DNA from: Cerrena zonata
Taxonomy: Eukaryota > Basidiomycota > Agaricomycetes > Polyporales > Cerrenaceae
Direction of reading: 5' to 3'
Assembly: GCA_038087015.1 (NCBI GenBank)
Contig: JASBNA010000010.1
Location: forward strand, 930,001 to 994,000
Length of the DNA stretch: 64,000 nt
Position numbers and translations under genes: made by a program. This document shows, in pieces, positions 12,283-23,894 of this stretch. The notes beneath the pieces were generated by a model. It was given only the letters and a program-made list of their open reading frames with translations, was not told where the DNA came from and searched no databases. Every line of letters begins with the position of its first letter. Within the stretch, counting starts at the first letter, position 1.

Positions 12283-14088
12283 TTAGACAATCTCCTGCAA
12301 CTCAATCTCCTCAATCCCTCCAACAGCAAAAGTACTAGTACCAGAGGGACTTGAAAGATAGCCATGAATAATTAGCAGCTATCCAAAGTATCAGCAATAT
12401 GACTACTCACCCAGCCTGAGGTATCTCCTCCACATTCTCATCTCCACTAGTTTCTTTGATATCAACCAATCCAGCAGCAAATGGGTAGTCAGAATAGTGG
12501 ACTCCTTCTGTGTCATCTTCATCCTCCTCTCTGTTACTTCCCCAAGAACCACTCAGGCTGGCTCCCATGTTCCCTTCTATAGCTGAAGCAAAGTGCAGAC
12601 TTGACTGCCTTGAGCTGGTCTGTGAGGGGTTGTCAGCTATGTGATAGGTAGATTTGAGACTGAGGATGAAGTGTGAAAGGATGATGGAGGTTAAGCTATA
12701 AAATATAAGTTAGAGATATAAGAGAGAATCCATTAAGTTGACTTACACTTGTTGGATAACAACAAACTGTGAAGCATTTGGGAGACTCTACAAAGATCTT
12801 ATAAGTTTGATATATAAATGAGGATTACTGTTGCCTACACTTTGTGATGCAACAGTTAAAATATCAAGAAGTACTACAAGGATGTTGAGAAGAAGCAATA
12901 TACTGAAAATATTGAGCAATGCCTCTGAGTACTTGAGTATATCAAACCTACCCAAATTGAATAGAGCCTGTAAACATATATATATCAATTACTAAATAAA
13001 AAAGAGTCAATATTGACAATATTACCACCATATGCCAGTCTAGTAGTAAGCTTGCTACTAGCTCTAACCTCTGCACTTTCTCTAAGAATATAGACTGTTT
13101 TCCACAAGGTGATACCTAGAACTGCAGCATCTGCAATCACAGATATTGCTCTGGTAATCACACCCACTGTGAAAATCACCTATCAGCATATATAGAAGTG
13201 AAATATTGGTATCATACAACTACTTCAGATGTTAATATTGGTATTTGGTTGAGACTGATGGGCTTACTATTTATATGCAATGATATCTATCTCAATGTAG
13301 CAATGTGCCAATGGACCTGATGATACAACTAGATATGATCCCACAAAGTCTGGAAGCTGGGTATACTATTGATAATATAAGTGCTGATTTATATTGAGTG
13401 AAAATTGACACTCACAATATTGATAGCTGGCTCAAACATACTCAACACAAATACCAGGACAGTGGGAATCCATGCATGCTGGCAGATGCTCCAGATGCGC
13501 ACACAGTCAAATGCTATAGGAGTGTGATATAGTCAGTCAATGTCATTGAGATATATTAGTTACCTGCCTGCATATGAAAGAAGACAACAGAGAGATACAA
13601 TATCAGCTGTAAAGAATAACACCTTGCAACTTATTGAAGTGTTAGTAATATCATACTTGTGATGAATATAATCAATTCACCCCTAGCATCTTGATTTAGT
13701 GGAATGTAGCAATATTTGAGATGTTACTTACAATCACTGTTTTAGAGACTGGAAACCCTTCAAGCAGGTTCAAAAGCATATTGAATATAGTGCCATATCT
13801 GATAAACAGGTACAGAATGGGCCCTGTGCCAAATTTCCTTTGCCAGATATACTTGACTTCCTTTGGGAAGGAAATAATTGTATCATAGATAGCAAGAGCT
13901 ATGAAGAATTTAGTTTGTTGACTATCTATTAAATCATAGTGATTACTCATTGTAACAGTAAAAATGAAATTAGCAAGCTGAATTTGAGAGCTAGAGAATA
14001 TGTATTAGACATAGCTATCACAATGAAATATAGACTCATACATCCCCAGAATAGCTTCATCAGGAGTGAGACCTAGCTCATCAGACAT
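12283..14088 (-). CDS. Seven-transmembrane DUF6533-type protein, copy 1
   Basis: Fungal multi-pass membrane protein of unknown function, probably plasma or endomembrane; similar proteins are annotated as DUF6533 and thought receptor-like. Proposed exons (descending): 14088-14042, 13990-13732, 13622-13568, 13513-13416, 13365-13268, a micro-exon near 13217, 13166-13026, 12967-12952, 12902-12839, 12787-12747, 12695-12411, 12349-12283. These join to ~390 codons from MSDELGLTPDEAI to ELQEIV and a TAA stop. Family hallmarks: ALAIYDTIISFPKEVKYIWQ followed by ILYLFIRY (residues ~55-90), RIWSI after the third membrane segment, SVIADAAVLGITLWKT, GGSIQFG (family usually RDGTLYF) and VLTSIILSHFILSLK. A hydrophilic Ser/Asp/Glu-rich tail of ~100 residues follows. 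Oddities: the third intron needs a GC donor, and one exon is 16 nt. N-terminal exon choice is the least certain part. Confidence 0.75.
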
Positions 14089-14700
14089 AGTAGGATGACA
14101 GAAGGAGATGAAATGAAATCCGGGTGAAATGAATGTGTGATTGGGAGGATTTGACAATGGAGACATCAAGGCAAACATGCATATATATATGGCTAAGCCA
14201 CTGATTGGACAAATAATAGAATACATATCAACATAGTCATGCAGTTTGCAATGTACAACAGTTACAATCAGATGTGAATGAACAGTAACACAAACTGACT
14301 GAATACAGATAACTGAGATGAATAGCATCAACACAGAAGATAGAGACAACAAGTTGTATGTAACAAGATCTTCAGCAGTTGTGAGTTCAACAATGAATAC
14401 TGAGTGAAGTGGTAACACCCTGGATGAGGTGAGATTGACACAGCAATCATGGTAGAAGACTCGAAGTATAAGAAAACTTTGGGGTGGAGTTGAGATTGTA
14501 TACACTGCATTTATGCAAGTGAGATGGTAGGATGCAAGTTCTTCTGGAGCATTAGGTCTGGAAGTGAGCTGGTACATGAGACCAGGTGGTATGGGATCCA
14601 GGGATTGAAGCTTCATCCATTTTGCTACAGGGGAAGTAGGCCAAATACATTGATTGATGTGGTACATGTGGGACTCTTTCATCACCATCTATCAAAGGGC
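14089..14700 (-). promoter_or_regulatory. 5' flank of membrane-protein gene copy 1
   Basis: About 600 bases conserved upstream of copies 1, 2 and 3 (32654-33260 and 48441-49050). A minus-strand open frame of 227 codons runs through it into exon 1 here, but the same frame is broken by indels in units 2 and 3, so it is taken as a promoter or leader. No TATA box or upstream element could be assigned with confidence. Confidence 0.4.
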
Positions 14701-14849
14701 GGTAGCTTGCGGATGTGATGAGGATCACAGAATATATGATAGTCGGCCATACCATTGTGTTTCTGCTAGCCCGGATATCTCTTCCGAGGCAGAGACTCGG
14801 ACTAGGCATACCTGAAGGAACTTGTCATTTAAAGGTGGACAAGAGCCGT

Positions 14850-15345
14850 TAATTTGGAAGGCTACCATGAACCAGTGGAAGCGAGCTCGGCATGGAACTA
14901 CGGTAGGTACCCTCCATGCGGCATGGTATTGTATGCAAACAGTGATACGCACAGTATTCTTGACGCGAGACCAATAGTACTACTGAGACAGACCACATGC
15001 GTAGCAAAGGCTACAGGGCCTTTGGGGACGAGACGGCCAGGCAGTTGATTGGATGGAGCAGAGGAAGCCTGGAAAAAGTATGAAGCCTTCAAGTGCGACC
15101 TCACCTGGAGTACTTACAGGTGAGCGACTCGTGCAGGGGTCATGCTGTCGAGAAGGAAGTCAGCGGGTAAGTTTCGACTGCGTTGACTGACACCAATGGA
15201 CGTAGATGATGTCAGACCCGAGTGGAGTGGGGTTCTCGAGAAGCTCTTCCTCATCTTCTCTCTCTCGATTATGCCCCTGAGTCTCAGTCCGAGCCAATCA
15301 CACTCGCCCGCCTTCTTGCCATGATATCCTTCACTAGTACTGTGT
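14850..15345 (+). pseudogene. DUF6535-like gene remnant, unit 2
   Basis: Plus-strand pieces: DGAEEAWKKYEAFKCDLTWS (about 15052-15111), then, after sequence that resembles an intron ending in GGACGTAG, DDVRPEWSGVLEKLFLIFSL (about 15207-15266). In DUF6535 proteins a W..Y...A...D segment precedes V..W...LD.LL.F, so order and spacing fit. The frame then runs into a stop (SPAFLP then TGA), and the two segments cannot be joined in phase with the visible splice sites. An upstream GTAGGTACC donor and CACAG acceptor (14904-14953) suggest more exons. Decayed; family is inference. Confidence 0.4.
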
Positions 15346-16221
15346 ATTCCTGATCCAGGCATATCTCGTAGACACAGCCACTACGCTTCCATCTTGTCTC
15401 CGCGGTAACACCCGCTTCAATCTGTCACAGTCTCCTTCAAGCCTACGGCCGTGCCTCGACGAACAGTACTCACAGGGATATTGTGATATGCGGTACACCT
15501 ATCAAGTGTTTCTGACTTGGACTCTCAGTCAAGCCGCTACTCTATTCCCTACAGAGTACATTCCGACACGCTCGAGTTCCGGGGATAGGGCTTCTACAAC
15601 AACCTGATGCATGCAAAGCAGTGTCACAATAAAGCAGGTGCGTATTAACATGACATTACTATTATCCTATTCAGGTGCATACCAACTCTTCTGCAAGGCA
15701 ATTGCTGTATGAGTTGCTTCCCGCCATGGCCATGTCGTATCCTGATTTTTCGATGGTGCCCGTGCATCTCAAATCCCGTATCATACCAGTCCTCCTTGAT
15801 TTTACGACACGTTGGCAACCATCCTATCCTCGATTGATTCAATTGATGTCATCCCCGTTCTCTCTACCTTATCACTCATAAAATAGGTCATACTCCACAA
15901 GGTTTATTTCTCGGCCAGCTACTCTGTTCACATTCGAGTTTCCCTGACATGGTTATTCCCAAGATGAGAAAATGAGTACTGTCCATGCCCCATTAGTCAT
16001 TTGTCGAAGTTTGTGACTATCATGGCTACAATCTCGATGTGTATCAGACATCTAGTTGATCATCCACCAATGGATGCCATCACCAACCTCCACATGTATA
16101 CACCATCACATACCTACCCTTACCACAACAATATATTTCGTTGAGGGCCCTCGATTAAACCCCGATTATAATTATGGATCCACACTCTCCAGCGACGGCG
16201 AGGAGTGTTTGCAACGTGTAT
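15346..16221. other. Degenerate flank downstream of the DUF6535-like remnant, unit 2
   Basis: Matches 49660-50545 in unit 4 best and 120-960 and 33900-34790 in the other units. It contains an intron-like stretch with a donor GTGCGTATTAACATG (~15637) and a pyrimidine-rich acceptor TCCTATTCAG (~15674), followed by a coding-like tract reading PDFSMVPVHLKSRIIPVLLD, which recurs with small changes in all four units. No complete frame survives. Confidence 0.45.
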
Positions 16222-16936
16222 CACTGGATCATGGCCCGAATTTTAGGCTTCATAAAAGTAAGGTCAAATTTTATAAAAAGTCTCTTACAAAATATGATTT
16301 TAAGCACCTAAAAATTGTCAAAAAATGCAGAATTTCAGCAAAATTTGATGAATCATAAAATCCTTGGCTAATTCAGGCTTTTGTATCTAATTTTTAGACT
16401 TTAGAAATATTGAATTTTTGTTTATTTTTTATTGGAGAAAAGTTTACTATACAAAATTCCAAATTTTGATACACTTTTATTTCCCTAGAAATCATAATAT
16501 AATTATATATATCAAAATAAAGTGTTATAAATAGAGAGCCTAGAGAGAAGATATAGATTACTATTGTTGGTAAATCATAGTCTCTGTCAATTATACTATC
16601 TGATAGAGATATTTAAGTATGCAATATCACTGACCGTTCCAAATTAGCAGTTTACATTTTATATCACTTTTGGAGAAGCAAAAGTGCATCAAAATTTGAA
16701 ATTTTGTATAGTAAACTTTTCTCCAATAAAAAATAAACAAAAATTCAATATTTCTAAAGTCTAAAAATTAGATACAAAAGCCTGAATTAGCCAAGGATTT
16801 TATGATTCATCAAATTTTGCTGAAATTCTGCATTTTTTGACAATTTTTAGGTGCTTAAAATCATATTTTGTAAGAGACTTTTTATAAAATTTGACCTTAC
16901 TTTTATGAAGCCTAAAATTCAGGCCACGATCCAGTG
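16222..16936. mobile_element. Fold-back CACTA-like element (copy 1)
   Basis: A 715-bp element that folds on itself. The left arm, 16222-~16479, is the near-perfect inverted complement of the right arm, ~16680-16936, with a ~200-bp centre. Ends read CACTGGATC and GATCCAGTG. It is flanked by the 3-bp duplication TAT (16219-16221 and 16937-16939). The same place is empty in unit 4 (GTGTATTTGAG at 50538-50548) and unit 3 (near 34780). CACTG termini with 3-bp duplications match the CACTA/EnSpm superfamily. It is very AT-rich (runs such as AAAATTTGATG) and contains no transposase. Confidence 0.85.
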
Positions 16937-16939
16937 TAT

Positions 16940-19091
16940 TTGAATTCCACAAAGGAGATAGAATATACCATAGATTTCGTTCTAGACACTATAGAACAGC
17001 TACCCTATCGCATGGGAGGTGGTTCGAGGTATTATTGTGACCACCCTTAGCGATCCGTACATTCTTCATGGAAGAAACCATGATGGTCTTGAGGCTGAAA
17101 GCCTACTGAATGATGACTTGTGAGAGGGACAAACGGCGAAGACAGGCAGTACAAGCTAAAAGAAATTAGGATGCGTAAGAACTCAACGGTCCTTGTATGA
17201 GCTACTAGAATAACGGGAACGTCAAGGCTAGCGATACCGTTGAGCGACATGAGCATTCAACGAGTGGAGAGACCGACAAATAGGATTGGCCGTTGCTTTG
17301 GTGTGGTGCACCGTGAGTCGGGGAGGGTAGGTGGCAGAGAATTGGTTTGTCAAGGACGAGGCTTCAGGTTATGTCGGGATGGCGACTCTCTCGGAAAGGA
17401 GATGTTTAGTCAAGATAACACGAAACGAGGAGGGAGTCATTTCTACGTCAATGGACATAGGTGACGAGTAATCAAAGTATCAAAGGCTTGGTCTTGCGGT
17501 ACATAGCGAGAACGATGAATGGAGGCAAACAGGTGAAAGTCGTCTGCCTGTGACCATGAGTTTCACGAAGGTTAGAAAGAGCATGAGCAGGAAATACAGC
17601 AGAGAGAGGTAGATGTCGCTGGAGAACATTAGAGTGAGTATCGCATCGCGGATACGGACATGCGTCGTAACGACTGATAGCATCATCGACAAACCGGGGA
17701 CGCTTGGTCTGGGGCCTTTTTGTCATCCGTTTCGGCCGTAGTGATTGGAATGTATTGAGAGGCGAATGGTAAAGTAGAGTGCTCCGAAAGACCACAAGCT
17801 GAGTAGCGTGGTAATCGACAGCAGAGACAGATGGAACATTGCATTACCCCTCTCTTTGATATGTCTTGAATACGTCTGCGTATGGAGCCGTGATTGTACA
17901 TATCCGGCTATATGCTGGCATGTCAAAGCGAATCCCGTAGAAGATGTTAGGAAAGGGTTTACCTAGAATAGATAGCCGTATAGCTCATGAACAATTGGAA
18001 ACTATCTGGGGGAATGAGGATTTCAAATATCTGAGAGTAGTCATTGCGGGTATCAAGTGCCTTTTTCCCGAACAAGAAAGTGAAGCGAGTGTTGCGACGA
18101 ATCATCACTGGGTCCTACTTTCAAGCGAGTAAAATCAACACAATGGAAAGGATACAAAAGTTGAGATTATCTTGAAGATGCGAGGTAATTGGGATGAACA
18201 AAAGGAACGAACGGGACTTACTCAAGGGTTATTAAAGTGAGTCAAAACGCAAACCGGCACATTATGATGGATGAAAGTCGAGATACGGACACGCTATTGA
18301 AGCATCATCCCAAGAGTTTGTGGAGTAAATATTGAGTATTGTCCATCCTGAAGTGGAGACGAACGGGATAAACATGACCTCGTTGAGGGGACGTTGAGAC
18401 GAGGATAAGATGGGGATAGATGGTGTCACCTCTACAGATCAAGATTAGATATTGGGTGTGGTGTAGAGCAAGAATTTCCGAGGATTGGATGGCCTGTAAC
18501 CGATTTGGGGATGGGGACCGCAGAGTAGTTGAAAACAGGCATTGTGAGCATAGAATCAGATTGATCGGCCGAGGTCCGGCGTACGGAAAGGAGGTCTCAT
18601 GTACTTGTGAAAGTGATGTCCAAGAGATGTATATGGAGAGTGTGTAGCCAGGGTGAAGCGGCACAGCATGATGGTGGATCTAAGTTAGGATAAGAAATGA
18701 CAAGATTCTAAGTGTGTGGTGGTTTGGAGTGAGTCGTATAAGGAGAAGAGGTTACGCACAATGTTTTGTGAGCTCAGCTGTTCGTGTTCGAGCTCTAAGT
18801 CTAATCCTGTCTGATCTTCCAGACAGCCCAAGAGCAACAAATGCTATACCGCTACCGTATGCACGCCTTATTGTAGTGGGGCCGCAGAGTCATTTGGGTA
18901 TAAGACCAGAGTGCCAAGCAGTTGTTGGTCGTCAGGTCACAGAACGAAGCATAAGGTACAACAATAACAGCGAGTGGACCAGCGGAGGACCTGAGATAGA
19001 TGCGGACCCAAAAGGATTCGTAGCAGACTATCGTCGGGCATGTAAGAGTGGTCATGACGTTTTCGATGATCTGAGCAGAGAGCAGAGAGAT
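16940..19091. other. Degenerate first block, unit 2
   Basis: Equivalent to 970-2850 in unit 1 and 50545-52350 in unit 4, with many indels. Short frames on both strands, none longer than 137 codons. The CTATATGCTGGCATGTCAAA element occurs at ~17907. No gene can be supported. Confidence 0.5.
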
Positions 19092-19131
19092 GACAAGCAA
19101 GCGCTCGAATCGATCGACGCGCTATGATTGG
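19092..19131. promoter_or_regulatory. Recurrent ATTGG/CCAAT box 4
   Basis: Fourth copy: GACAAGCAAGCGCTCGAAT, then CGATCGACGCG and CTATGATTGG, with one change in the CTCTGATTGG core. Confidence 0.45.
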
Positions 19132-19666
19132 AGGTTCATCTAACCACGATGTTGGCCTCCTTCGACTTTCTTTGCGAAAGTCTCCTCACATTTTTGTCAC
19201 CCACTGCTGTATTGTCTCGATATCCGCCCAACTGATAGCTTGTGTACCTAATGGTCCTTCTTACAGTTCCAGTCTTTCAAACCACCTTGAATAACACATA
19301 TGTAATCAATATTCGCTCATTGTTCCCTACGCAAAGAAACCTTGTACACTTGGGGATATTCCACATATGAGGGATTGGTGAGAGCCGTACTAACCATCGG
19401 AGTCAATAGTCCCAGTAGATAGCCGAGTAATCTGTATGATGGTGAAACTGAATCGAGTGTAAGACTACAGGTTATCGTAGATGCTGCCTTCCTACATGAT
19501 ATGGTGTAAGACTCCGCGAGGGGACGAGAAGTAATCGATACTGAGGTATCAAAAGCGGTCTCAAACCAAAGTTAAAATTGAGACGGTTGGGGGCCCTATT
19601 ATTGTGGCACGTAAAGAGGGTTCGACGAAAGGTGCAGGGCGGGAGTTGGTTGTGCGTTTGAGACTA
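19132..19666. other. Degenerate block between box 4 and MITE 2
   Basis: Matches 36680-37270 in unit 3. Near 19450 it contains the left part of the segment deleted from unit 1. No gene seen. Confidence 0.45.
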
Positions 19667-19911
19667 CTGTATAGCTACGACCACTAGTTCAGGTCACAGG
19701 TCACAGGCCCTCAAAATGAACCGATTTTGGCCCATGTCACGGGTCACGAAGATTTCTGAACTGGGCGCTAAGACAGCATTATCGCCCTTTTTGGAAATTT
19801 TCCGCCCCCGGGGGGCTCAAGATGACGATGTCACAGACTTTTGGGAGCCCTGAACTGTGTCCCAGGTGGTCACAGGTCACACCCGCTGAACTAATGGTCA
19901 TAGCTATACAG
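19667..19911 (-). mobile_element. 245-bp MITE, TA target-site duplication (copy 2)
   Basis: Reverse-complement copy of the element at 11315-11559, same length, with a single mismatch found by eye. It is flanked by TA at 19665-19666 and 19912-19913. The paralogous site in unit 3 (TCTGAGATAACAAG, ~37263-37276) is empty. Near identity of two copies in different host contexts implies recent movement. Confidence 0.85.
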
Positions 19912-19913
19912 TA

Positions 19914-22900
19914 ATATTGAGGAATGTTGTCCATGAGATGACCGACGACGAGCGCGACAATCAAGTGTATGTATAGAGAATGTGGGTTACATACATGGTC
20001 ACGATAGGGGAGTTATGATACGAGATCCGGTGTGGTGACAGGAGGTTCAAGAGGCGAGAGCGAATAAATGGAGAGAATTGGAGTTGGACGAGGTTGAGAC
20101 CGAATGTGATAGCAGCCATGATGTGAATTCGGTGTGTCATAGCGGGAAGCGGTCATAGGTACGCGCTTACACTCTAAATCCGATCCAGTAAGTCAGATAT
20201 GGAATTATGGTGTCCGGAAAGGTTGGCCAGGTGTTACACGACACTTTGGAGAATCGTCGAAAACAACGATAATATGCTCCAAAGCAAAGGCAAAGAATTC
20301 AGCGGAAAGATGTAGGTATTGTTAGAAATACTACAAGTGAGCTGTGCGCTTTCAGGGAGGGGAAGTCCACTGATAGTGTCAGCGGCAAGCCCTGAGGTGC
20401 AACGAACAATATAGCGATAGACCTAACGTTAGAGACGGAAGGGTCAACTAGTCGTCATCTCCCCGAAATCGCCGGTGTATGGAGTTATGACGGTATAAGT
20501 GCCAGCACATCACATGAGTCTTGTGAATAAGGACACGGAGTGGAAAGTCGCATAGCTCATCTTAATATAAGATGACGGCACCCTTCCATGCATAGGCGAA
20601 GAGAATCTCGAGTGTTGGGATCGGGTGAATCTTCTCCCAACAGGCAGGAGAGAGGTGTTGACGAATTTACTTCGAAGAGAAATGGGTCGAAACAACAGAC
20701 AGCATGTAGAGGTCTCGACTAGTACCCATGTTCAGGTGCAAGGTGTTAGGTGTAGGTAATACCGATCAGAGCATAGAATAGGTATCTAGGAAGCGAAGAA
20801 TATTGAATACCATATTTCAAGCTAAAAAGGCTGCCTAACTTCGTCTTGTACGGCCATTATACAGGGGATCTAGAAGACAAACGTCGGGGAGCCAAGGAGA
20901 TAGTCACATTGCCCATCCTGACAGAGGATGACAGCATCCTTATATGCGTAAGTAAAGGGTGCAAGAGTGTGTCGCCAGAAGGGTCAGATATATCCCGTCC
21001 AAACGGGCAAGAAGGCGAACATCTTGACGGGTCATTGGCGGATCTACTTGGAGGAATGTGGGATTGAATCGAAGGGTCCAACAACATGAATCATGGGTCT
21101 GTAGTCGAAATTCCCCTGTAGACAAAAGGTATTATGGGTGTAGATGATTAGGGCGATGATTTTAGGTGAGATGAAGAAGGTTGGATGCGATCTTCTAAGC
21201 AAGAGGTGTGCATAGCCTCATCTAGCACAATAGTTGCACAGGTTATCGAAATGAAGAATGCGGGGAGCAAGGGAACAACATCGAAAGGGATGACGCTGTG
21301 TAGCCAGGAAGACTTATGAGCGAGTCAAGAGTCACGCTGGCGTGGTGTGTTTGCTATTAGGATTGGAGCGAGAAGCTCGATGTTTCGGATGCCACAAATA
21401 GTGCCGTATTATGAATGTAATGCGAGAGTTTCATGTACCCTCAATCCTAAAATCAAGAACGCTTGAGACTCCAGTGTTGACTCCGTTAAGAAAACGTTGA
21501 CGTGAAGAGAATGAAGACGGGTGAGGATTAGATGATGGTGAAGTGTCCAACAAGGAATCCTGGGGAGTGTGCGTTTGTTGGCGGTCTTGAATAAAAGGGC
21601 ATAGGTCCCACTTGCAACCGAGTACGGAAGAGGATTGTATTTCAAGTTGACGGCCTCGTCGACATAGGTTACGTGTACGGTTCATTATATGCTAGTACAT
21701 CATAATGGATATCGTAAGTGAGGTGATGGAAGTGGAGTCTCTGGATGAACCGTCCACGTACTTCGTTTTCATGTAGGTCAAAAACATCTTTTCAAGGCCT
21801 GGATAACGGGTATCTCGAATATCCGAGGGTAGTCGTCAGAAGGATCAAGTCAGCCTTCTCCAAACAAGCACGAGGAAGGATAGACGTCTCGATGAGTCGT
21901 CACAGATTCTACGTTGGGGAATCGAGAAGAAGAAAACGAGTTGATACAACGCACAGTGTACAAGCGTGCAAAGGCCCCCTAAGTACATTCAGATGCAAAA
22001 ACCCGATGTGTAAGAGGCGAGAGAGGCCTTGCAAGCAAGAATAGTGCTTGACCTCATCTTGTACGACCGGTATACAGGTGTTCGAAAAGGGAAATGCCAA
22101 GGAATGAGAGGGTCAATACCGAAAGGAGGGGTGTCGGGCAGGTAAGATGGTCAGTGAACAAGCCCGGATACATACTGGAAGGTTATCGTTACCGTTAGAA
22201 TAAATGGAGGGAAGTTCGAGGGATTGAATATTGACATACGTCCATGTGATCAAAGTAGCGTCCTGGCGTGTCATGTATCCTCTATCCCGAAGTTGAGATG
22301 AGAATGACTCGGAGACTGGATAAACAAGACACCATTGGAAAAACGTCGTCATGAGGAGAATAAAGATGGGTGACGATCGCATGGTCATTAGGGAGAAATC
22401 GCTTCTCATTGGTAGGTCGAGCGATGGGCCAGGCATTGAACAAGGAGTCCTGAATGGTCAGAGGCCTTGAGTGAAAGAGAGGTGTGTACCACTCTCAAAC
22501 AGGTACGGAGGTCCCAAGTCGATAGCGACCAACCGAGGTCGAGAGCATGGAATGGACTTGTGATGGCTATGATCGAGGAAAGGGTATGTGGGGTCTATAA
22601 CTTGGAGGTCGAGCTTTAGTAACCGCAACGCAGATTCATGGTTTGTATCAGCAAGAATTGGAAAGCGGAACCTTCTACACATAAGAGAGATTGGTGTGAA
22701 AATAACAGGAGGGTACGCACGATATTTTGTAAAGCCAATCGCTCATGCTCAGCGCTCAAGCCCTCATTCTGATCTTCCTGGACAATTATGGTACGATGAA
22801 CCACTAAACGGAGTGTACCAGACCACATTGCATGCACCGATGTAGTGAGGATGATTGGGGTGAATCGAGAGCAAGACTGAAGGCCTTTGATTGCATCAAG

Positions 22901-23042
22901 TCATTGCGGTATAGAGGCGACTGAGAGAGGTATACAGGCCCTTCATAGCAGACCATCGACGGGCTTGTAAGAGTGGAGAAACTTGGAGAGTAGCTTATGT
23001 TACTTGAAGTTGTTGTCGATGTTGTCGCACCCAACGGAGAAG
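19914..23042. other. Degenerate block between MITE 2 and box 5
   Basis: Matches parts of 37.3-40.1 kb in unit 3 and 3.3-5.5 kb in unit 1. Minus-strand DPSGDT (about 20965-21000) and LDPSDDYPRIFEIP (about 21810-21860) are two copies of the recurrent motif, which indicates an internal duplication of this block in unit 2. No complete gene. Confidence 0.5.
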
Positions 23043-23083
23043 GACAAGCAAGCGCTCGAACTTGATCGACGGTCTCTGATTGG
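23043..23083. promoter_or_regulatory. Recurrent ATTGG/CCAAT box 5
   Basis: Fifth copy: GACAAGCAAGCGCTCGAAC, then TTGATCGACGG and TCTCTGATTGG, followed by AGGAGAAC as in boxes 2, 8 and 11. Confidence 0.5.
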
Positions 23084-23099
23084 AGGAGAACTGAGTTGC

Positions 23100-23780
23100 A
23101 TCTGATCGTTCGATGGTCTCTTCTGTCTCTTCACGTCTTCCCCCTCCCTCCCTCTGCTGTGCCACAATATATCCCCTACATGCATTCCTCTTCTACCTAG
23201 TCGTCCTCCCACAGTATCTCTCCCCCAAATCGACAATCGTCCCACGCTATGACCGACAGAATCTCTGGCTCTTCCCTTCCCAAATGCGTCTTCTCCTACT
23301 CGCATATAATTCCACTTGCCTGTGCTTCTGAACAACATGAAGATTGCTGGGCGACCACGACTGCTCTGTATCTCGGAAGGATAGACTTGAGTCTTGCCTC
23401 TCTCTGAGAAGATGATGCTCAGGATCACTGAAACCACAGAGTTTGGTCTACCGTTTCCAACTCAGACTCTATCATTCGTCTGAGCTCTATCCTTGCGGTG
23501 ACAGCGCTGGTATTACCATCCCAATCGTAAGAACACATGTCAGAATGCTTGGTAACTCTCTGACGATACGATCTGGTTTATCACGAGACGATCGCTTCCG
23601 ACTCCATATTGCGTCGTCGGACCAAACTCGTCCACATTGCGATTGCTTGTTTCGATCTCTAATACTGACCCTCTTATGGCTCTGTGACCGCTGGTTGTTC
23701 CGATTCTTCCGGAGAAGAACTGTGACGAAGACCTAGTAGGGTCTACTCTTATTCTCGAGATTCGAATCCACCAACGTGGT
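23100..23780 (+). pseudogene. ELYPCG-family gene remnant, unit 2
   Basis: Plus-strand remnant downstream of box 5. Segments: SGSSLPKCVFSYSHIIPLAC with TTTALYLGRIDLSLASL (23266-23411), then LRITETTEFGLPFPTQTLSF (about 23414-23475), which breaks by a 2-base loss just before the ELYPCGDSAGITIPI text. The donor GTAAGAACAC lies at 23527. The second exon (about 23578 on) keeps RLHIASSDQTRPHCDCLFRS. The frameshift here is absent from the copies at 5.9 and 54.6 kb. Confidence 0.45.
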
Positions 23781-23894
23781 CCTCATCATCTCTGTACCCA
23801 TAGGAGATTGCAATCGATGCTCTAGGAATCGCGCGGAAAGCTACTCTGGCCTACAGAGTTCTCGCTATTGCCATTAACTATACGACAATCAGGG

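Larger units (their letters stand above)
1..14700. repeat. Array unit 1 (left end truncated)
   Basis: First of four tandem units. It begins inside the plus-strand DUF6535-like remnant and ends upstream of seven-transmembrane gene copy 1. It matches unit 3 throughout 1-12.4 kb (for example 1561-1905 with 35370-35714, 4452-4816 with 39087-39451, 7275-7658 with 41928-42311). The offset grows from about 33.8 kb to 34.65 kb and then falls to 34.36 kb, because of an ~820-bp deletion near 3.27 kb and a MITE insertion at 11.3 kb in this unit. Confidence 0.85.

Noticed and set aside
12850..12967. Reading LGRFDILKYSEALLNIFS as part of the membrane protein
   Set aside because: It lies in a 49-nt intron. 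Splicing GGSIQFG to ILLLLNILVVLLDIL restores the family pattern and the frame.
14005..14688. 227-codon minus-strand open frame, one of the longest uninterrupted frames in the window
   Set aside because: It overlaps exon 1 and the upstream flank of gene copy 1. The same stretch in units 2 and 3 is split by indels, and its composition (many His, Cys, Ser, Ile) does not suggest a domain. Treated as a chance frame.
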